Source of the DNA: CAZEGV01 sp964511645
GTDB lineage: Bacteria > Bacteroidota > Bacteroidia > Cytophagales > JAAEPT01
NCBI GenBank assembly: GCA_964511645.1
Contig: CAZEGV010000051.1
Coordinates: forward strand, 1 to 19,857
Direction: 5' to 3'
Length of the DNA: 19,857 nucleotides
The notes beneath the pieces are model-generated. The model saw only the letters and a list, made by a program, of their open reading frames with translations, was not told the DNA's origin and did not search any database. A program made the translations under genes and the position numbers. Positions 7,749-16,944 of the stretch are shown here, one piece after another (position 1 is the stretch's first letter; each line of letters begins with the position of its first letter).

Positions 7749-9063
7749 ATTAATTTTACTACTGATAGTTGTAACCTCTAGCTTGAGTCTTAATGCACAA
7801 GACACTTACTCGCTAGAACAGTGTATTCAGTACGCACTAGAAAATCATAGCAGTATCAAAAAAGCTGAATATGATAGTGAAATTGCTACTGCAAAGATAA
7901 AAGAAACTATATCTCTTGGCTTACCACAAATAAATGGAAAGGTGGATTTATTGAAAAATTTAAACATTCAAAAACAATTTCTTCCTGCTAACGCTTTTAA
8001 CCCTCTTGCTCCAGCAGATTTAGTTGTACCCGTAGCTTTTGGGGTTGATTACTCTGCAAATGCCAATGTACAACTTAACCAATTGATATTTGATGGGTCT
8101 TATTTTGTAGGGCTACAAGCGGCTAAAGAAGTGAAAGCCTTTGCTGATATCGGAGTAGAACAGTCCAAAGAGCAAGTTGTTTATAATGTAACAACAGCTT
8201 ATTATGGAGCTATTGTAAATAAAGAAAGGGCAAACCTGCTGCACATCAATTTAGCTCAACTAGACTCTCTACTCAAAGAGTCTGAAATAATGTACGAAAA
8301 TGGTTTGCTAGAAAAAATCGCAATACAGCAAATCGGTGTGAATATTAACAATCTAAAAGTACAAATAAATCGAGTAGATAATGTCAAAAAGCTAAGTGAA
8401 GCCTTGTTGAAAGTATATATGGGCATAAGCCCTAACGAAGACATCAACCTAGAAGGTAGTGTCAATGATTTTATCCAAAAGTTAGACACAGAGTTATCAG
8501 ACCAAACTAGAATAGAAGAAAAACTATTGAGTCAAAAAAAGTTATTGCAAGAACTAAACTTGAAAAACAACAAAGTAGCAGCTTACCCTAAGTTATATGG
8601 TTTTGGGTCTTTAGGTTGGAATAGAGGGGATAACAAATTTAACCAAATCACAAAAATTAACTCTTGGGAAAGGTACAGTATGATAGGTTTGTCTTTAGAC
8701 ATACCCATCTTTTCTTCTTTTAGACGGTCTCATGTACTTCAACAAAATAAGTTAGAAATCAAAAAAACAGAAGCTGACCTGAGTTTACTAAAACAACAAG
8801 TAGAGTTAGATATAGTCAATGCAACAGTCAGTCTTGATAACGCAAAAAATGCAATGAAAATACAGCAGGAGACTATGAGTTTGGCTAAAGAGATATTGAG
8901 AGTAACTGAAATCAAATACAAAGAAGGAATTGCTTCTCATTTTGATTTGGTACAATCAGAGACAGCTCTTCAAGAGGCTCAGACCAACTACTACTTAGCT
9001 GTATACGAAGGTTTGTCAGCCTATGTAAATTACACAAAAGCAACAGGAAACTTAACTAAATAA
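7741..9063 (+). CDS. TolC family outer-membrane efflux channel
   Basis: 440 residues. The start at 7741 is chosen because it gives a clean signal peptide (about 1-20, core LILLLIVVTSSLSL, cleavage near NA-QD); the frame is open further upstream to 7711, but that start would bury the signal. Two outer-membrane efflux protein repeats are visible, about 23-215 and 250-435, each with long amphipathic helices. The first begins SLEQCIQYALENHSSIKKA, a typical opening of this family. Strand-like segments (NVQLNQLIFDGSYF; MIGLSLDIPIFSSFR) separate the helices. It forms the trimeric channel through the outer membrane for the pump encoded just downstream (29-bp gap to the fusion protein gene). Confidence 0.92.
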   Translation: MNKLILLLIVVTSSLSLNAQDTYSLEQCIQYALENHSSIKKAEYDSEIATAKIKETISLGLPQINGKVDLLKNLNIQKQFLPANAFNPLAPADLVVPVAFGVDYSANANVQLNQLIFDGSYFVGLQAAKEVKAFADIGVEQSKEQVVYNVTTAYYGAIVNKERANLLHINLAQLDSLLKESEIMYENGLLEKIAIQQIGVNINNLKVQINRVDNVKKLSEALLKVYMGISPNEDINLEGSVNDFIQKLDTELSDQTRIEEKLLSQKKLLQELNLKNNKVAAYPKLYGFGSLGWNRGDNKFNQITKINSWERYSMIGLSLDIPIFSSFRRSHVLQQNKLEIKKTEADLSLLKQQVELDIVNATVSLDNAKNAMKIQQETMSLAKEILRVTEIKYKEGIASHFDLVQSETALQEAQTNYYLAVYEGLSAYVNYTKATGNLTK

Positions 9064-9092
9064 AACACCCTATATTTAATATAACATCAATT

Positions 9093-10196
9093 ATGAAAAA
9101 GTTAATATCATTTCTTTTAGGCACATTGCTCATAGTAGCTTGTGCTGAAAAAACAGACAAAGAAAAAAAAGAGACATTACAAGCCAAAATTCAAGAGTTG
9201 GAGGCAAGTGTTAGGATACTCAAATCAGAAGTGAAAGACATTGATGCTAAATCTGACACATTAGAAAAACTAACCACAGTGTATGTAGAAGAAATGAAAA
9301 ATATGCCTTACTCTTCTTATGTAAAGGTAAATGCCCTGGTATCTACTGACCAAAATGTAATTGTAATGCCTGAAGCTAGCGGAACGATACAACAAATTAA
9401 AGTACGAAGAGGGCAATCAGTTAGAAAAGGGCAAACCTTAGCAATAATTGACAATAGTGTTTTAAGAAAAAATATGTCTGAGTTGAAATCTCGACTATCG
9501 TTTGCTACAACACTATTTGAAAAACAGCAAAGATTATACAAACAAAATGTAGGAACAGAAGTTCAGTATTTACAAGCAAAAAACAATAAAGAGTCTATCG
9601 AGAACTCGATGGCTACATTACGTTCTCAGATGAGAAAGACAACAGTTGTAGCACCAATAAGTGGGAAAGTAGACCAAATATTTCCTAAACAAGGAGAGCT
9701 AGCATCTCCAGGCTCTCCCGTTGTACGCCTAGTAAGCACCAATCACTTGTATGCTGAAGCAGATATATCAGAAGCTTATATTGGAAAAGTAAACTTAGGG
9801 GATTCTGTAGAAGTGTATTTCCCTTTCTTAAAAAAATCATACAAATCAAAAATAACTTATAAAAATAACTTCATCAACCCTAATAACAGAACCTTTAAAG
9901 TACATGTAGCTTTAAACAAAATAAAAGCTGTACCTAATATGCTCATTATACTCAAATTTAGAGATGTTTATATCAAAAAGGCAATCACAATACCTGCTAA
10001 AATAATTAAAAATGATGGTGTCTCTGACTTTGTTTATACCGTAAAGAATAGTGTTACTACCAAAAATAAAATCAAAACTATTTCTTTATACAACGGGCTT
10101 GCAGCTGTAGAAGGAGAGCTTAAAGAAGGTGACTTATTAGTCACAAAAGGTTATACTATTATCTCTAAAGGAGAAAAAATTAACATTGCAAAATAA
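9093..10196 (+). CDS. RND efflux periplasmic adaptor (membrane-fusion) lipoprotein
   Basis: 367 residues. The N-terminus has a lipoprotein signal with lipobox LIVAC and acceptor Cys17, so the mature protein should be anchored to a membrane. Residues about 22-65 form an extra charged coiled coil before the first lipoyl half-motif. Then come a biotinyl-lipoyl segment about 88-122 (MPEASGTIQQIKVRRGQSV, a hallmark of HlyD/AcrA adaptors), an alpha-hairpin about 125-185, the second lipoyl half (VVAPISGKVDQIFPKQGE), and a beta-barrel domain from about 215. It links the inner-membrane pump to the TolC-type channel. It lies 29 bp after the channel gene and 6 bp before the pump gene, in one operon. Confidence 0.93.
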   Translation: MKKLISFLLGTLLIVACAEKTDKEKKETLQAKIQELEASVRILKSEVKDIDAKSDTLEKLTTVYVEEMKNMPYSSYVKVNALVSTDQNVIVMPEASGTIQQIKVRRGQSVRKGQTLAIIDNSVLRKNMSELKSRLSFATTLFEKQQRLYKQNVGTEVQYLQAKNNKESIENSMATLRSQMRKTTVVAPISGKVDQIFPKQGELASPGSPVVRLVSTNHLYAEADISEAYIGKVNLGDSVEVYFPFLKKSYKSKITYKNNFINPNNRTFKVHVALNKIKAVPNMLIILKFRDVYIKKAITIPAKIIKNDGVSDFVYTVKNSVTTKNKIKTISLYNGLAAVEGELKEGDLLVTKGYTIISKGEKINIAK

Positions 10197-10202
10197 ACTA
10201 TT

Positions 10203-13200
10203 ATGGACAAAGGAAAACAAAGCAATGTAATACGAGAATTTGGTCTTACCTCATGGGCTGTAGATAACAGGACTACGGTTTTTTTGATGACCTTCATTAT
10301 TGTATTAGCAGGAATAGCAGGTTATATATTTATGCCAAAAGAAGCTTTTCCAGAGGTAAAACTCCCTACAATTTTCATTAGCACTCCTTATCCTGGTAAT
10401 TCTCCAGAAAATATCGAAAAACTTATTGCTCGACCTTTAGAGAAAGAAATCAACGGAATTTCTGGGGTAAAAAAAATTAGCTCTAATTCGGTGCAAGATT
10501 ACTCGGTTGTGATAGTAGAGTTTGAAACAGAGGTAGAGGTAGAAGAAGCATTACAAGACGTAAAAGACGCTTTGGACAAAGCCAAGAAAGACTTACCTAC
10601 AGACTTAGACACTGACCCCGTAGCCAACGAAGTCAATATGGGAGAAGCTCCGATTATGAACATTAATCTATTTGGAGACCATAGTGCGGAAGAAATAAAA
10701 GAATATGCCGAATTAATTAAAGAGAAAGTAGAGGACTTGCTACAAATATCCAGAGTTGAACTCAAAGGAGTTGATGACAAAGAAGTAACAGTAAATATTG
10801 ATATTCATAGACTTACGTCTTTACAACTAAGCTTTAATGATGTAGTAAATGCAATTAGAGGGCGTAACGTATCAATGTCCGCAGGAACGTTCAAAAATAA
10901 AGGACAAGAAATTTCTATTATGGTCAATGGAGAGTTTGACGATGTAAACGACATTGAAAGCTTAGTTGTCAAGCACGAAAAAGGAAATATTGTTTACCTT
11001 AAAAACATCCTAGCTTCCCCCATTTTATTACAAGCCAAAGAGAAAGAAAGTTATGCTCGCTTTAACGGAGATAATGTAGTGATGCTTGATATAATAAAAG
11101 GTAGCGGAGAAAACTTATTACTCGCATCAGACAACATCGAAAAAATATTAAAAGAAGCAAAAGATACACGTCTTATACCAAAGGATATCGACATAGAAAT
11201 CACATTGGATATGTCAGACCAGACAAGAGATCAAGTCAGTAACTTACTTAATAGCATCATCTCAGGTGTTATACTCGTTGTCGGGATATTATTATTCTTT
11301 TTAGGGACTCGTAACTCTCTCTTTGTAGGCGTTGCTATTCCTGTATCAATGCTAATGTCATTTATGCTACTCAATATGATGGGAATTAGTATCAACATGA
11401 TGGTATTATTTGGTTTAATTATGGCACTTGGTATGCTTGTAGACAACGGGATTGTTGTTGTCGAAAATGTTTACCGATTAATGGAAGAAGGCTACTCTCC
11501 CTTTAGAGCAGCCAAAGAAGGAGTAGGAGAAGTAGCATGGCCAATTATCTCCTCTACCGCTACTACATTAGCAGCATTTATCCCCTTGGCATTTTGGCCT
11601 GGCATTATGGGAGAGTTTATGAAATACCTGCCCATTACATTAATTATTGTACTAGGCTCATCATTATTTGTAGCCTTAGTCATCAATCCAGCTCTTACAG
11701 CAGTGTTTATGAAAGTAGGAGCTGAAGACAAGCTTAACCCTAAAAAAATTCACCGTTGGTCACTTATATTAGGCGTAATAGGACTACTACTAGTAATAAC
11801 TGCATGGGGAAAATCAGGAGGACTCGTTGCCACAGGAAACCTCTTACTCGCTTTTGTAATATTGTTATTGCTGAACCTACACCTACTTACTCCTGCCGCT
11901 AATAGCTTTCAAAACAAAACCTTACCGAGATTAGAAAACGCTTATAAACGCCTATTAGATTTTTCACTCAAAGGGCTAACACCAATTGCTTTTTTTTCAG
12001 GTACAATAGCATTACTTATTTTCTCAATTATTCTATTAGGGTCAGCAGGATTAGACGTATTATTCTTTCCTGACAATGAACCAAGATATGTCAATGTATT
12101 TATTGATGCTCCGCTAGGTACAGAAATAGAAGAAACCAATAAAATCACATTAAACATAGAAAAACAAGTTCGAGAAATCACCAAAGAATACGATGATATC
12201 ATCAACTCAACTATTGCACAAGTAGGACGAGGAACAGCAGATCCAGGAGATCCTTTTGCAGGAGGTGGCAATAGCGTAACACCTCACAAAGCAAGAGTTA
12301 CAGTTGAGTTTGTAGAGTCTAAACTACGTAACGGGACTAACTCTCAAGACGTAATGAATAAAATACGAAAAGAGATAGATTTCACTACCTACCCAGACGT
12401 TGTATTTACCATAGAAAAAGACAGAAGCGGACCGCCAGCAGGTAAACCTGTCAACATAGAGGTTACAGGAGAACATTACGACATACTAATTCAAGAAGTG
12501 GAGAAAATTTTAGCTAAAATCCGCATCTCTAAGATTGAAGGCATAGAAGAATTGAAATCTGACTTAGAATTAGGGAAACCTGAAAAAATTCTAAAAATCA
12601 ACAATGCCAAAGCAGAGCAACTAGGTGTTTCTACTTCTAATATTGCCCAAACAATCAGGACAGCCTTATTTGGTGCAGAAGCATCCAAATATAAAGACGG
12701 AGAAGACGACTACCCAATCCAAGTACGGATAGACAAAGCCCAACGAAATGACATTAATACCCTAATGAACCTTAACGTCACATTTCGTTCTCAAAGCTCT
12801 GGTAAAATCAAACAAATACCCATTAGCTCAATTGCACACATCGAATCTTCTAGCTCATTTGGATCTATCAAGCGAAAAAATCTTGACAGAGTCGTTACCA
12901 TTTACTCTAATGTATTGGACGGATATAACGCCACAGCAATCAACGAGCAACTAAAAATCCTATTAGAAGAGCACGAATTACCAGACGGGTACTCTTTCAA
13001 ATTTACAGGAGAGCAAGAAGAGCAAGCCGAAAACATGAACTTTCTTATCACAGCCCTTATGATGGCAGTATTTATGATATTGCTTATCATCGTAGCCCAA
13101 TTTAACAAAATGTCAGCACCATTAATCATCATGATGTCAGTACTATTTAGCACCATTGGAGTATTCCTAGGGCTAGTCATATTTGACCTAGATTTTATAG

Positions 13201-13652
13201 TAATCATGACTATGATAGGCATCATTTCCTTAGCAGGTATTGTAGTCAACAATGCCATCGTACTTATTGACTATATCATCCTCACCCTAGAAAGAACGAT
13301 GAAAGAAAAAGGAGTAGAAAAAATCACCAAAGAAGAATTAGTTGCAGTAATTGTAGAAAGTGGAAAAACCCGTTTACGCCCAGTATTACTGACAGCAATC
13401 ACCACCGTACTCGGTCTGGCACCACTTGCAATTGGGCTTAATATTGACTTCTTTAAGCTGTTTATGGAATACAATGCAGACATTTATATCGGCGGAGACA
13501 ATGCATTATTTTGGCGACCAATGTCCCTTACTATTATTTTCGGAATCACATTTTCGACATTCCTGACCCTAGTAATCGTACCAGTCATGTATCTTGGTAT
13601 AGAGCGACTCAAGTACCACGTATTCAAAAAGAAAAGCATCACAACGAATTAA
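10203..13652 (+). CDS. RND family efflux permease (AcrB/HAE-like)
   Basis: 1149 residues, about 100 longer than AcrB. It is the proton-driven inner-membrane pump of the tripartite exporter. The two-fold RND layout is clear: TM1 about 25-45, a large periplasmic porter loop (about 46-345), TM2-6 about 346-503, TM7 about 592-615, a second porter loop (about 620-945), and TM8-12 to the C-terminus. TM4 reads GMLVDNGIVVVENVY, so the AcrB Asp407 equivalent (Asp414) is kept but the Asp408 position is Asn415. TM10 reads AGIVVNNAIVLID, so the AcrB Lys940 position is Asn1016. Two extra hydrophobic segments (about 519-535 and 541-563) lie between TM6 and TM7, suggesting 14 rather than 12 helices. Substrate cannot be predicted. 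Confidence 0.92.
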   Translation: MDKGKQSNVIREFGLTSWAVDNRTTVFLMTFIIVLAGIAGYIFMPKEAFPEVKLPTIFISTPYPGNSPENIEKLIARPLEKEINGISGVKKISSNSVQDYSVVIVEFETEVEVEEALQDVKDALDKAKKDLPTDLDTDPVANEVNMGEAPIMNINLFGDHSAEEIKEYAELIKEKVEDLLQISRVELKGVDDKEVTVNIDIHRLTSLQLSFNDVVNAIRGRNVSMSAGTFKNKGQEISIMVNGEFDDVNDIESLVVKHEKGNIVYLKNILASPILLQAKEKESYARFNGDNVVMLDIIKGSGENLLLASDNIEKILKEAKDTRLIPKDIDIEITLDMSDQTRDQVSNLLNSIISGVILVVGILLFFLGTRNSLFVGVAIPVSMLMSFMLLNMMGISINMMVLFGLIMALGMLVDNGIVVVENVYRLMEEGYSPFRAAKEGVGEVAWPIISSTATTLAAFIPLAFWPGIMGEFMKYLPITLIIVLGSSLFVALVINPALTAVFMKVGAEDKLNPKKIHRWSLILGVIGLLLVITAWGKSGGLVATGNLLLAFVILLLLNLHLLTPAANSFQNKTLPRLENAYKRLLDFSLKGLTPIAFFSGTIALLIFSIILLGSAGLDVLFFPDNEPRYVNVFIDAPLGTEIEETNKITLNIEKQVREITKEYDDIINSTIAQVGRGTADPGDPFAGGGNSVTPHKARVTVEFVESKLRNGTNSQDVMNKIRKEIDFTTYPDVVFTIEKDRSGPPAGKPVNIEVTGEHYDILIQEVEKILAKIRISKIEGIEELKSDLELGKPEKILKINNAKAEQLGVSTSNIAQTIRTALFGAEASKYKDGEDDYPIQVRIDKAQRNDINTLMNLNVTFRSQSSGKIKQIPISSIAHIESSSSFGSIKRKNLDRVVTIYSNVLDGYNATAINEQLKILLEEHELPDGYSFKFTGEQEEQAENMNFLITALMMAVFMILLIIVAQFNKMSAPLIIMMSVLFSTIGVFLGLVIFDLDFIVIMTMIGIISLAGIVVNNAIVLIDYIILTLERTMKEKGVEKITKEELVAVIVESGKTRLRPVLLTAITTVLGLAPLAIGLNIDFFKLFMEYNADIYIGGDNALFWRPMSLTIIFGITFSTFLTLVIVPVMYLGIERLKYHVFKKKSITTN

Positions 13653-13654
13653 AA

Positions 13655-13810
13655 AATAAGGGCAACCCCTCGTAGCAAGAAGCTATCGCTTCCTGCTACA
13701 ATTCGGGTCGGGCTGTTCGTTATATCTTTTTTTTCTTTGTTATCGTTTTGGGGTAAAAAAAGGATGCCACTTCCATCCCTTTTGCGTCCACCACTTTTGC
13801 CAATTTTATT
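13655..13810. repeat. Structured intergenic element with two hairpins
   Basis: The 219-bp spacer after the efflux operon holds no gene. It contains a GC-richer patch (GGGCAACCCC, then GGGTCGGGCTGTTCG) around a hairpin at 13672-13699: GTAGCAAGAAGC, loop TATC, GCTTCCTGCTAC, one mismatch in 12 (a G-U pair if read from the minus strand). A second stem pairs ATCTTTTTTTT (13724-13734) with AAAAAAAGGAT (13755-13765), again with a single wobble. From general memory, similar GGGTCGGGCT...ATATCTTTTTT...AAAAAAGGATG elements recur between genes in many Bacteroidota, so this may be a dispersed non-coding repeat. It may also serve as the operon terminator. Copy number cannot be judged from one window. Confidence 0.5.
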
Positions 13811-13871
13811 TCTATAAACAGAAGGACACTAGAAACACAAAACATCCGTTAAGGATTAAAACTAACACAAT

Positions 13872-14765
13872 ATGTCGCTGATATTAAAAGGAGAAAACCT
13901 TACCAAAAACTACCCCGCATTTAACCTTAAAGATATAAACCTTGAAATCAATCAAGGAGAAATCACAGGAGTAGTAGGAGAAAATGGAAATGGAAAAACT
14001 ACCCTGTTAAGAATTTTAGCAGGAGAATTATCCTTAGACGCAGGACAATTACAGTACAATTTTGGTAATAATGATTGGTACAAACTAAAGCAAGACATAG
14101 CCTATATACCACAACGTATACCACGTTGGTACGGATTCTTGAAAGACAACTTATATTTCAAAAACAGTATCAGAGGGCTTACAGGAAAAGAAAATATTGA
14201 TTATACCGATGAATTGATTGAGAAATTAGGACTAACAGAATTTACCAACCACAAATGGACAGAAATCTCTACAGGATATAGATTGCGATTTCAGCTAGCC
14301 AAAGTCCTACTCGGAAGACCTAAGCTAATTATTTTGGACGAACCCTTAGCCAACTTGGACATCAATGCTGAGCAGAAACTATTAGGCGATTTAAAAATGC
14401 TAGCCAAAGAAGAAAATGTAGGCATTATTTTCAGCTCTCAGCAACTCCACGAAGTAGAAAAAGTTGCCGATAACCTTATTTTTTTAAGCAAAGGAAAAGC
14501 ATTATACAGTGGTAAGCGAAAAGAGTTTTCTACCGAACGTAACGAAAACATCTTTGAACTATATGGTGGTTGTGAACTAGTAGAATTAGAAACTCTTTTA
14601 CAAAACGAAGCCATAAACACAATTCAAGACACAGGCGGGGCTTTTACCCTAACAGCATCTACCAATATGACTTCAATCAAGTTAATGCAATTATTAGTCA
14701 CCCATAATATTGAGCTAGAATATTTTAGAAACATCAGCACATCTACCAGAAAATTATTTTCATAA
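13872..14765 (+). CDS. ABC transporter ATP-binding protein with atypical H-loop
   Basis: 297 residues; nucleotide-binding subunit of an ABC system, expected on the cytoplasmic face. Walker A is GENGNGKTT (36-44), the Q-loop Gln81 sits in YIPQRIPRWYG, the signature is ISTGYR (132-137) instead of LSGGQ, and Walker B is LIILDEPLANLD with catalytic Glu157. The H-loop histidine of the usual SSHxLxEVE motif is replaced: the protein reads SSQQLHEVE, with Gln200 at the His position. The C-terminal about 70 residues form a small extra domain of unknown role. Its TAA overlaps the next ATG by one base (TAATG), so the membrane protein downstream is almost certainly its partner. Substrate unknown; closest in style to ABC-2 type exporter ATPases. 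Confidence 0.9.
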   Translation: MSLILKGENLTKNYPAFNLKDINLEINQGEITGVVGENGNGKTTLLRILAGELSLDAGQLQYNFGNNDWYKLKQDIAYIPQRIPRWYGFLKDNLYFKNSIRGLTGKENIDYTDELIEKLGLTEFTNHKWTEISTGYRLRFQLAKVLLGRPKLIILDEPLANLDINAEQKLLGDLKMLAKEENVGIIFSSQQLHEVEKVADNLIFLSKGKALYSGKRKEFSTERNENIFELYGGCELVELETLLQNEAINTIQDTGGAFTLTASTNMTSIKLMQLLVTHNIELEYFRNISTSTRKLFS

Positions 14766-16054
14766 TGAAAAGATTAATTCCCAACTTCCTCCGTAACCTT
14801 GACAAAAAGCTACTATTAACCCAACCCGAAATATGGCTGAGTAAAGTACATTACGTATTGTTTTTCTCGATTTTGTCAAGTATTTTATTAGTCATTTTGA
14901 GTTTCGTAATCCCAGTAGAAAAAAACGACATCCCTACCTACGCAGTAGGAGTAGGCATAAGTTATATCCCTGTCCTAATAGGCTTAGCAATCTGGGTAAG
15001 TGTAGTAGTACGCCATAATATAGACAAAGAATTTGGTGACCTGTCTATACTGAAAGAATACAAAGTAATCCTATCATACTTCATAAGTATAGTAGTTATA
15101 TTACTACTTCCATTTTCTATTTGGATTGGTGCAGAATTAAAAGCCGATACATTAATCAGTGATGAAGAATTAGCCCAAGACATTGTTGATTATGACAAAG
15201 GCTCTGTGTTTTTTAATGCTAGTATTACTTATACAGAGCAATTGGGCGATGGAACTTGTGAGTTAGGGTTAAAAAATCATTATAACTCAATAGATGAGCA
15301 TTTTTATGGAGATACAGTCCTTACATACTCTTCTAAAGCAGAGGTATTAGAAATAATAGGTGTTTTTGCTAAAATTTATGAAAATTATTCTGACAAAGAT
15401 GTCTACCAAAATAGAATAATTATAAACCCAGAAGAGGTTTTTAATCGTTATTTTGTAAATAAAAATTATTCTACTTATCAAGGTATCTCTAGGTATACTG
15501 TACGTAGGAACTTAATAAAGTTAAGAGAAGTCAAACAAGGGTTTTCAGCTATCGAGTCAGGCTTATGGATGTTTTTATGTATAGCAAGTATTATAGCCAC
15601 TCTTCTGTTGTACGCTTTTAAAAATAGCCGGAAGGTTGATTTTCTAATCGCAATTATTACAATGGCATTAGTCCCAATTTTCTATGGTGTGATTACGCTC
15701 CTGTTATTGGGAGTGTTTAAGGTTTTTGGCGGGGGTAAAACAGATGAAATTTACTTCTTAATTACAATAACCGCCATTTGGTTATACTTCTTAGGGCTTG
15801 TTTTTATAGGACGATGGGCATCAGTCTACAAAAAACTATACGGAGTAGCGGCTATTATTTTTCACCTTTCTTCGGTGGTGTTTCCTGCTGTTTTTTTAAT
15901 AATGATTAACGAAACACGGGATTACAGCATACGTTGGAATGATGATGTTTATGTAATTTTCTTTATTGTAAACGCGATATTAACTTTGCTTTTAACTCCT
16001 GTTTTATTCAAGTGGGTATATAGACACCTGTTATCATTACCTACAAAGAAATAA
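14765..16054 (+). CDS. Multispan membrane protein, probable partner of the ABC ATPase; family not recognised
   Basis: 429 residues with about eight hydrophobic segments: roughly 30-50, 58-82, 101-122, 264-285, 291-317, 329-350, 360-381 and 394-416. A hydrophilic block of about 140 residues (123-262) lies between TM3 and TM4 and would be a large extracytoplasmic domain if the N-terminus is inside. The N-terminus (LDKKLLLTQPEIWLSKVHYV) is positively charged and ends in a hydrophobic start, and no signal peptide is cleaved. I do not recognise a named family; no ABC-2 or FtsX motif is evident. The one-base stop/start overlap with the ATPase gene is the main reason to call it the permease. No substrate can be proposed. 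Confidence 0.8.
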   Translation: MKRLIPNFLRNLDKKLLLTQPEIWLSKVHYVLFFSILSSILLVILSFVIPVEKNDIPTYAVGVGISYIPVLIGLAIWVSVVVRHNIDKEFGDLSILKEYKVILSYFISIVVILLLPFSIWIGAELKADTLISDEELAQDIVDYDKGSVFFNASITYTEQLGDGTCELGLKNHYNSIDEHFYGDTVLTYSSKAEVLEIIGVFAKIYENYSDKDVYQNRIIINPEEVFNRYFVNKNYSTYQGISRYTVRRNLIKLREVKQGFSAIESGLWMFLCIASIIATLLLYAFKNSRKVDFLIAIITMALVPIFYGVITLLLLGVFKVFGGGKTDEIYFLITITAIWLYFLGLVFIGRWASVYKKLYGVAAIIFHLSSVVFPAVFLIMINETRDYSIRWNDDVYVIFFIVNAILTLLLTPVLFKWVYRHLLSLPTKK

Positions 16055-16088
16055 AATATGTATATTGGGATTCTAAACAACTAAAATC

Positions 16089-16898
16089 ATGGAAGACATA
16101 CCAAAAAGAATAATTGCAGGGGTTATATTTGCAGCAATATTTATAATTGTTTTATTAAAATCATCCGTTACTATTGATTCTGGAGAGGCGGGAGTTTTGT
16201 TTAAAACTTTTGGAGGTGGTGTAGATACAAGAGCACCTTATGGAGAAGGTTTTCACTTTATGGCACCATGGAATAACATGGTTTTGTATAATATGAAACA
16301 ACAAAAAATCTCAGAAAACATGTCAGTATTGTCATCGAATGGTCTGGAGATCACGGTGGACGTAACATTACAATTCCAACCAATACATCAAAAATTACCT
16401 TTGCTACACCAAAAAAGAGGGCGAGCTTATATAAAAGATGTTGTAGTGCCGGCTACTAGGTCAGCCACTCGAAGTGTAATTGGTCGTTATACTCCTGAGG
16501 AAATTTATTCTTCCAAAAGAGAAGTGATTCAAACTCAAATATTTGATGAGACTAAAAAAATCATTCAAAAACAATACGTACAAGTAAATGAAGTGTTGAT
16601 TAGAGATATTTCATTGCCTACTAAGATTAAAAATGCAATTGAAGAAAAATTAAAACAAGAGCAAGAGTCAGAGCAATATAAATATCGATTAGAAAAAGAG
16701 TTAAAAGAGGCTCAGCGTATAAAAATTGCCGCAGAAGGGAAGGCAGAAGCTAATCGTATTTTGAATGCGTCTTTAACGCCTAATATTCTGAAAGAAAAAG
16801 GTATAGAAGCTACTTTAGAATTGGCTAAGTCTCCCAATACGAAAGTAGTTGTAGTAGGAGGGAAAGATGGATTACCATTAATCTTAGGAAACAACTAG
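16089..16898 (+). CDS. Prohibitin-like SPFH/Band 7 membrane protein
   Basis: 269 residues. A single N-terminal membrane anchor (about 8-25, IIAGVIFAAIFIIVLL) is followed by an SPFH/Band 7 domain (about 28-190) with the family segments SGEAGVLFKTFGGGV, PYGEGFHFMAPW and NEVLIRDISLPTKI. A charged coiled coil (about 183-225, rich in Glu, Lys and Gln) follows, then a C-terminal tail ending GGKDGLPLILGNN, like many bacterial prohibitins. Such proteins form membrane-associated ring or scaffold assemblies and often modulate membrane proteases such as FtsH. It starts 34 bp after the membrane-protein gene and may share its transcript. A functional link to the ABC pair is only inferred. Confidence 0.9.
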   Translation: MEDIPKRIIAGVIFAAIFIIVLLKSSVTIDSGEAGVLFKTFGGGVDTRAPYGEGFHFMAPWNNMVLYNMKQQKISENMSVLSSNGLEITVDVTLQFQPIHQKLPLLHQKRGRAYIKDVVVPATRSATRSVIGRYTPEEIYSSKREVIQTQIFDETKKIIQKQYVQVNEVLIRDISLPTKIKNAIEEKLKQEQESEQYKYRLEKELKEAQRIKIAAEGKAEANRILNASLTPNILKEKGIEATLELAKSPNTKVVVVGGKDGLPLILGNN

Positions 16899-16944
16899 TT
16901 TTTGTAACTATTTATAGAATGTACATTATTCTAAATAAAAACCT

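Noticed and set aside
10499..13483. Several open frames antisense to the RND pump gene
   Set aside because: They are shadows of the real coding frame, Ser/Ile-rich and without domains.
16899..16944. Possible terminator between the prohibitin and lipoprotein genes
   Set aside because: The AGAAT/ATTCT stem is only 5 bp before a bulge, and the following run is A-rich rather than T-rich on the plus strand.
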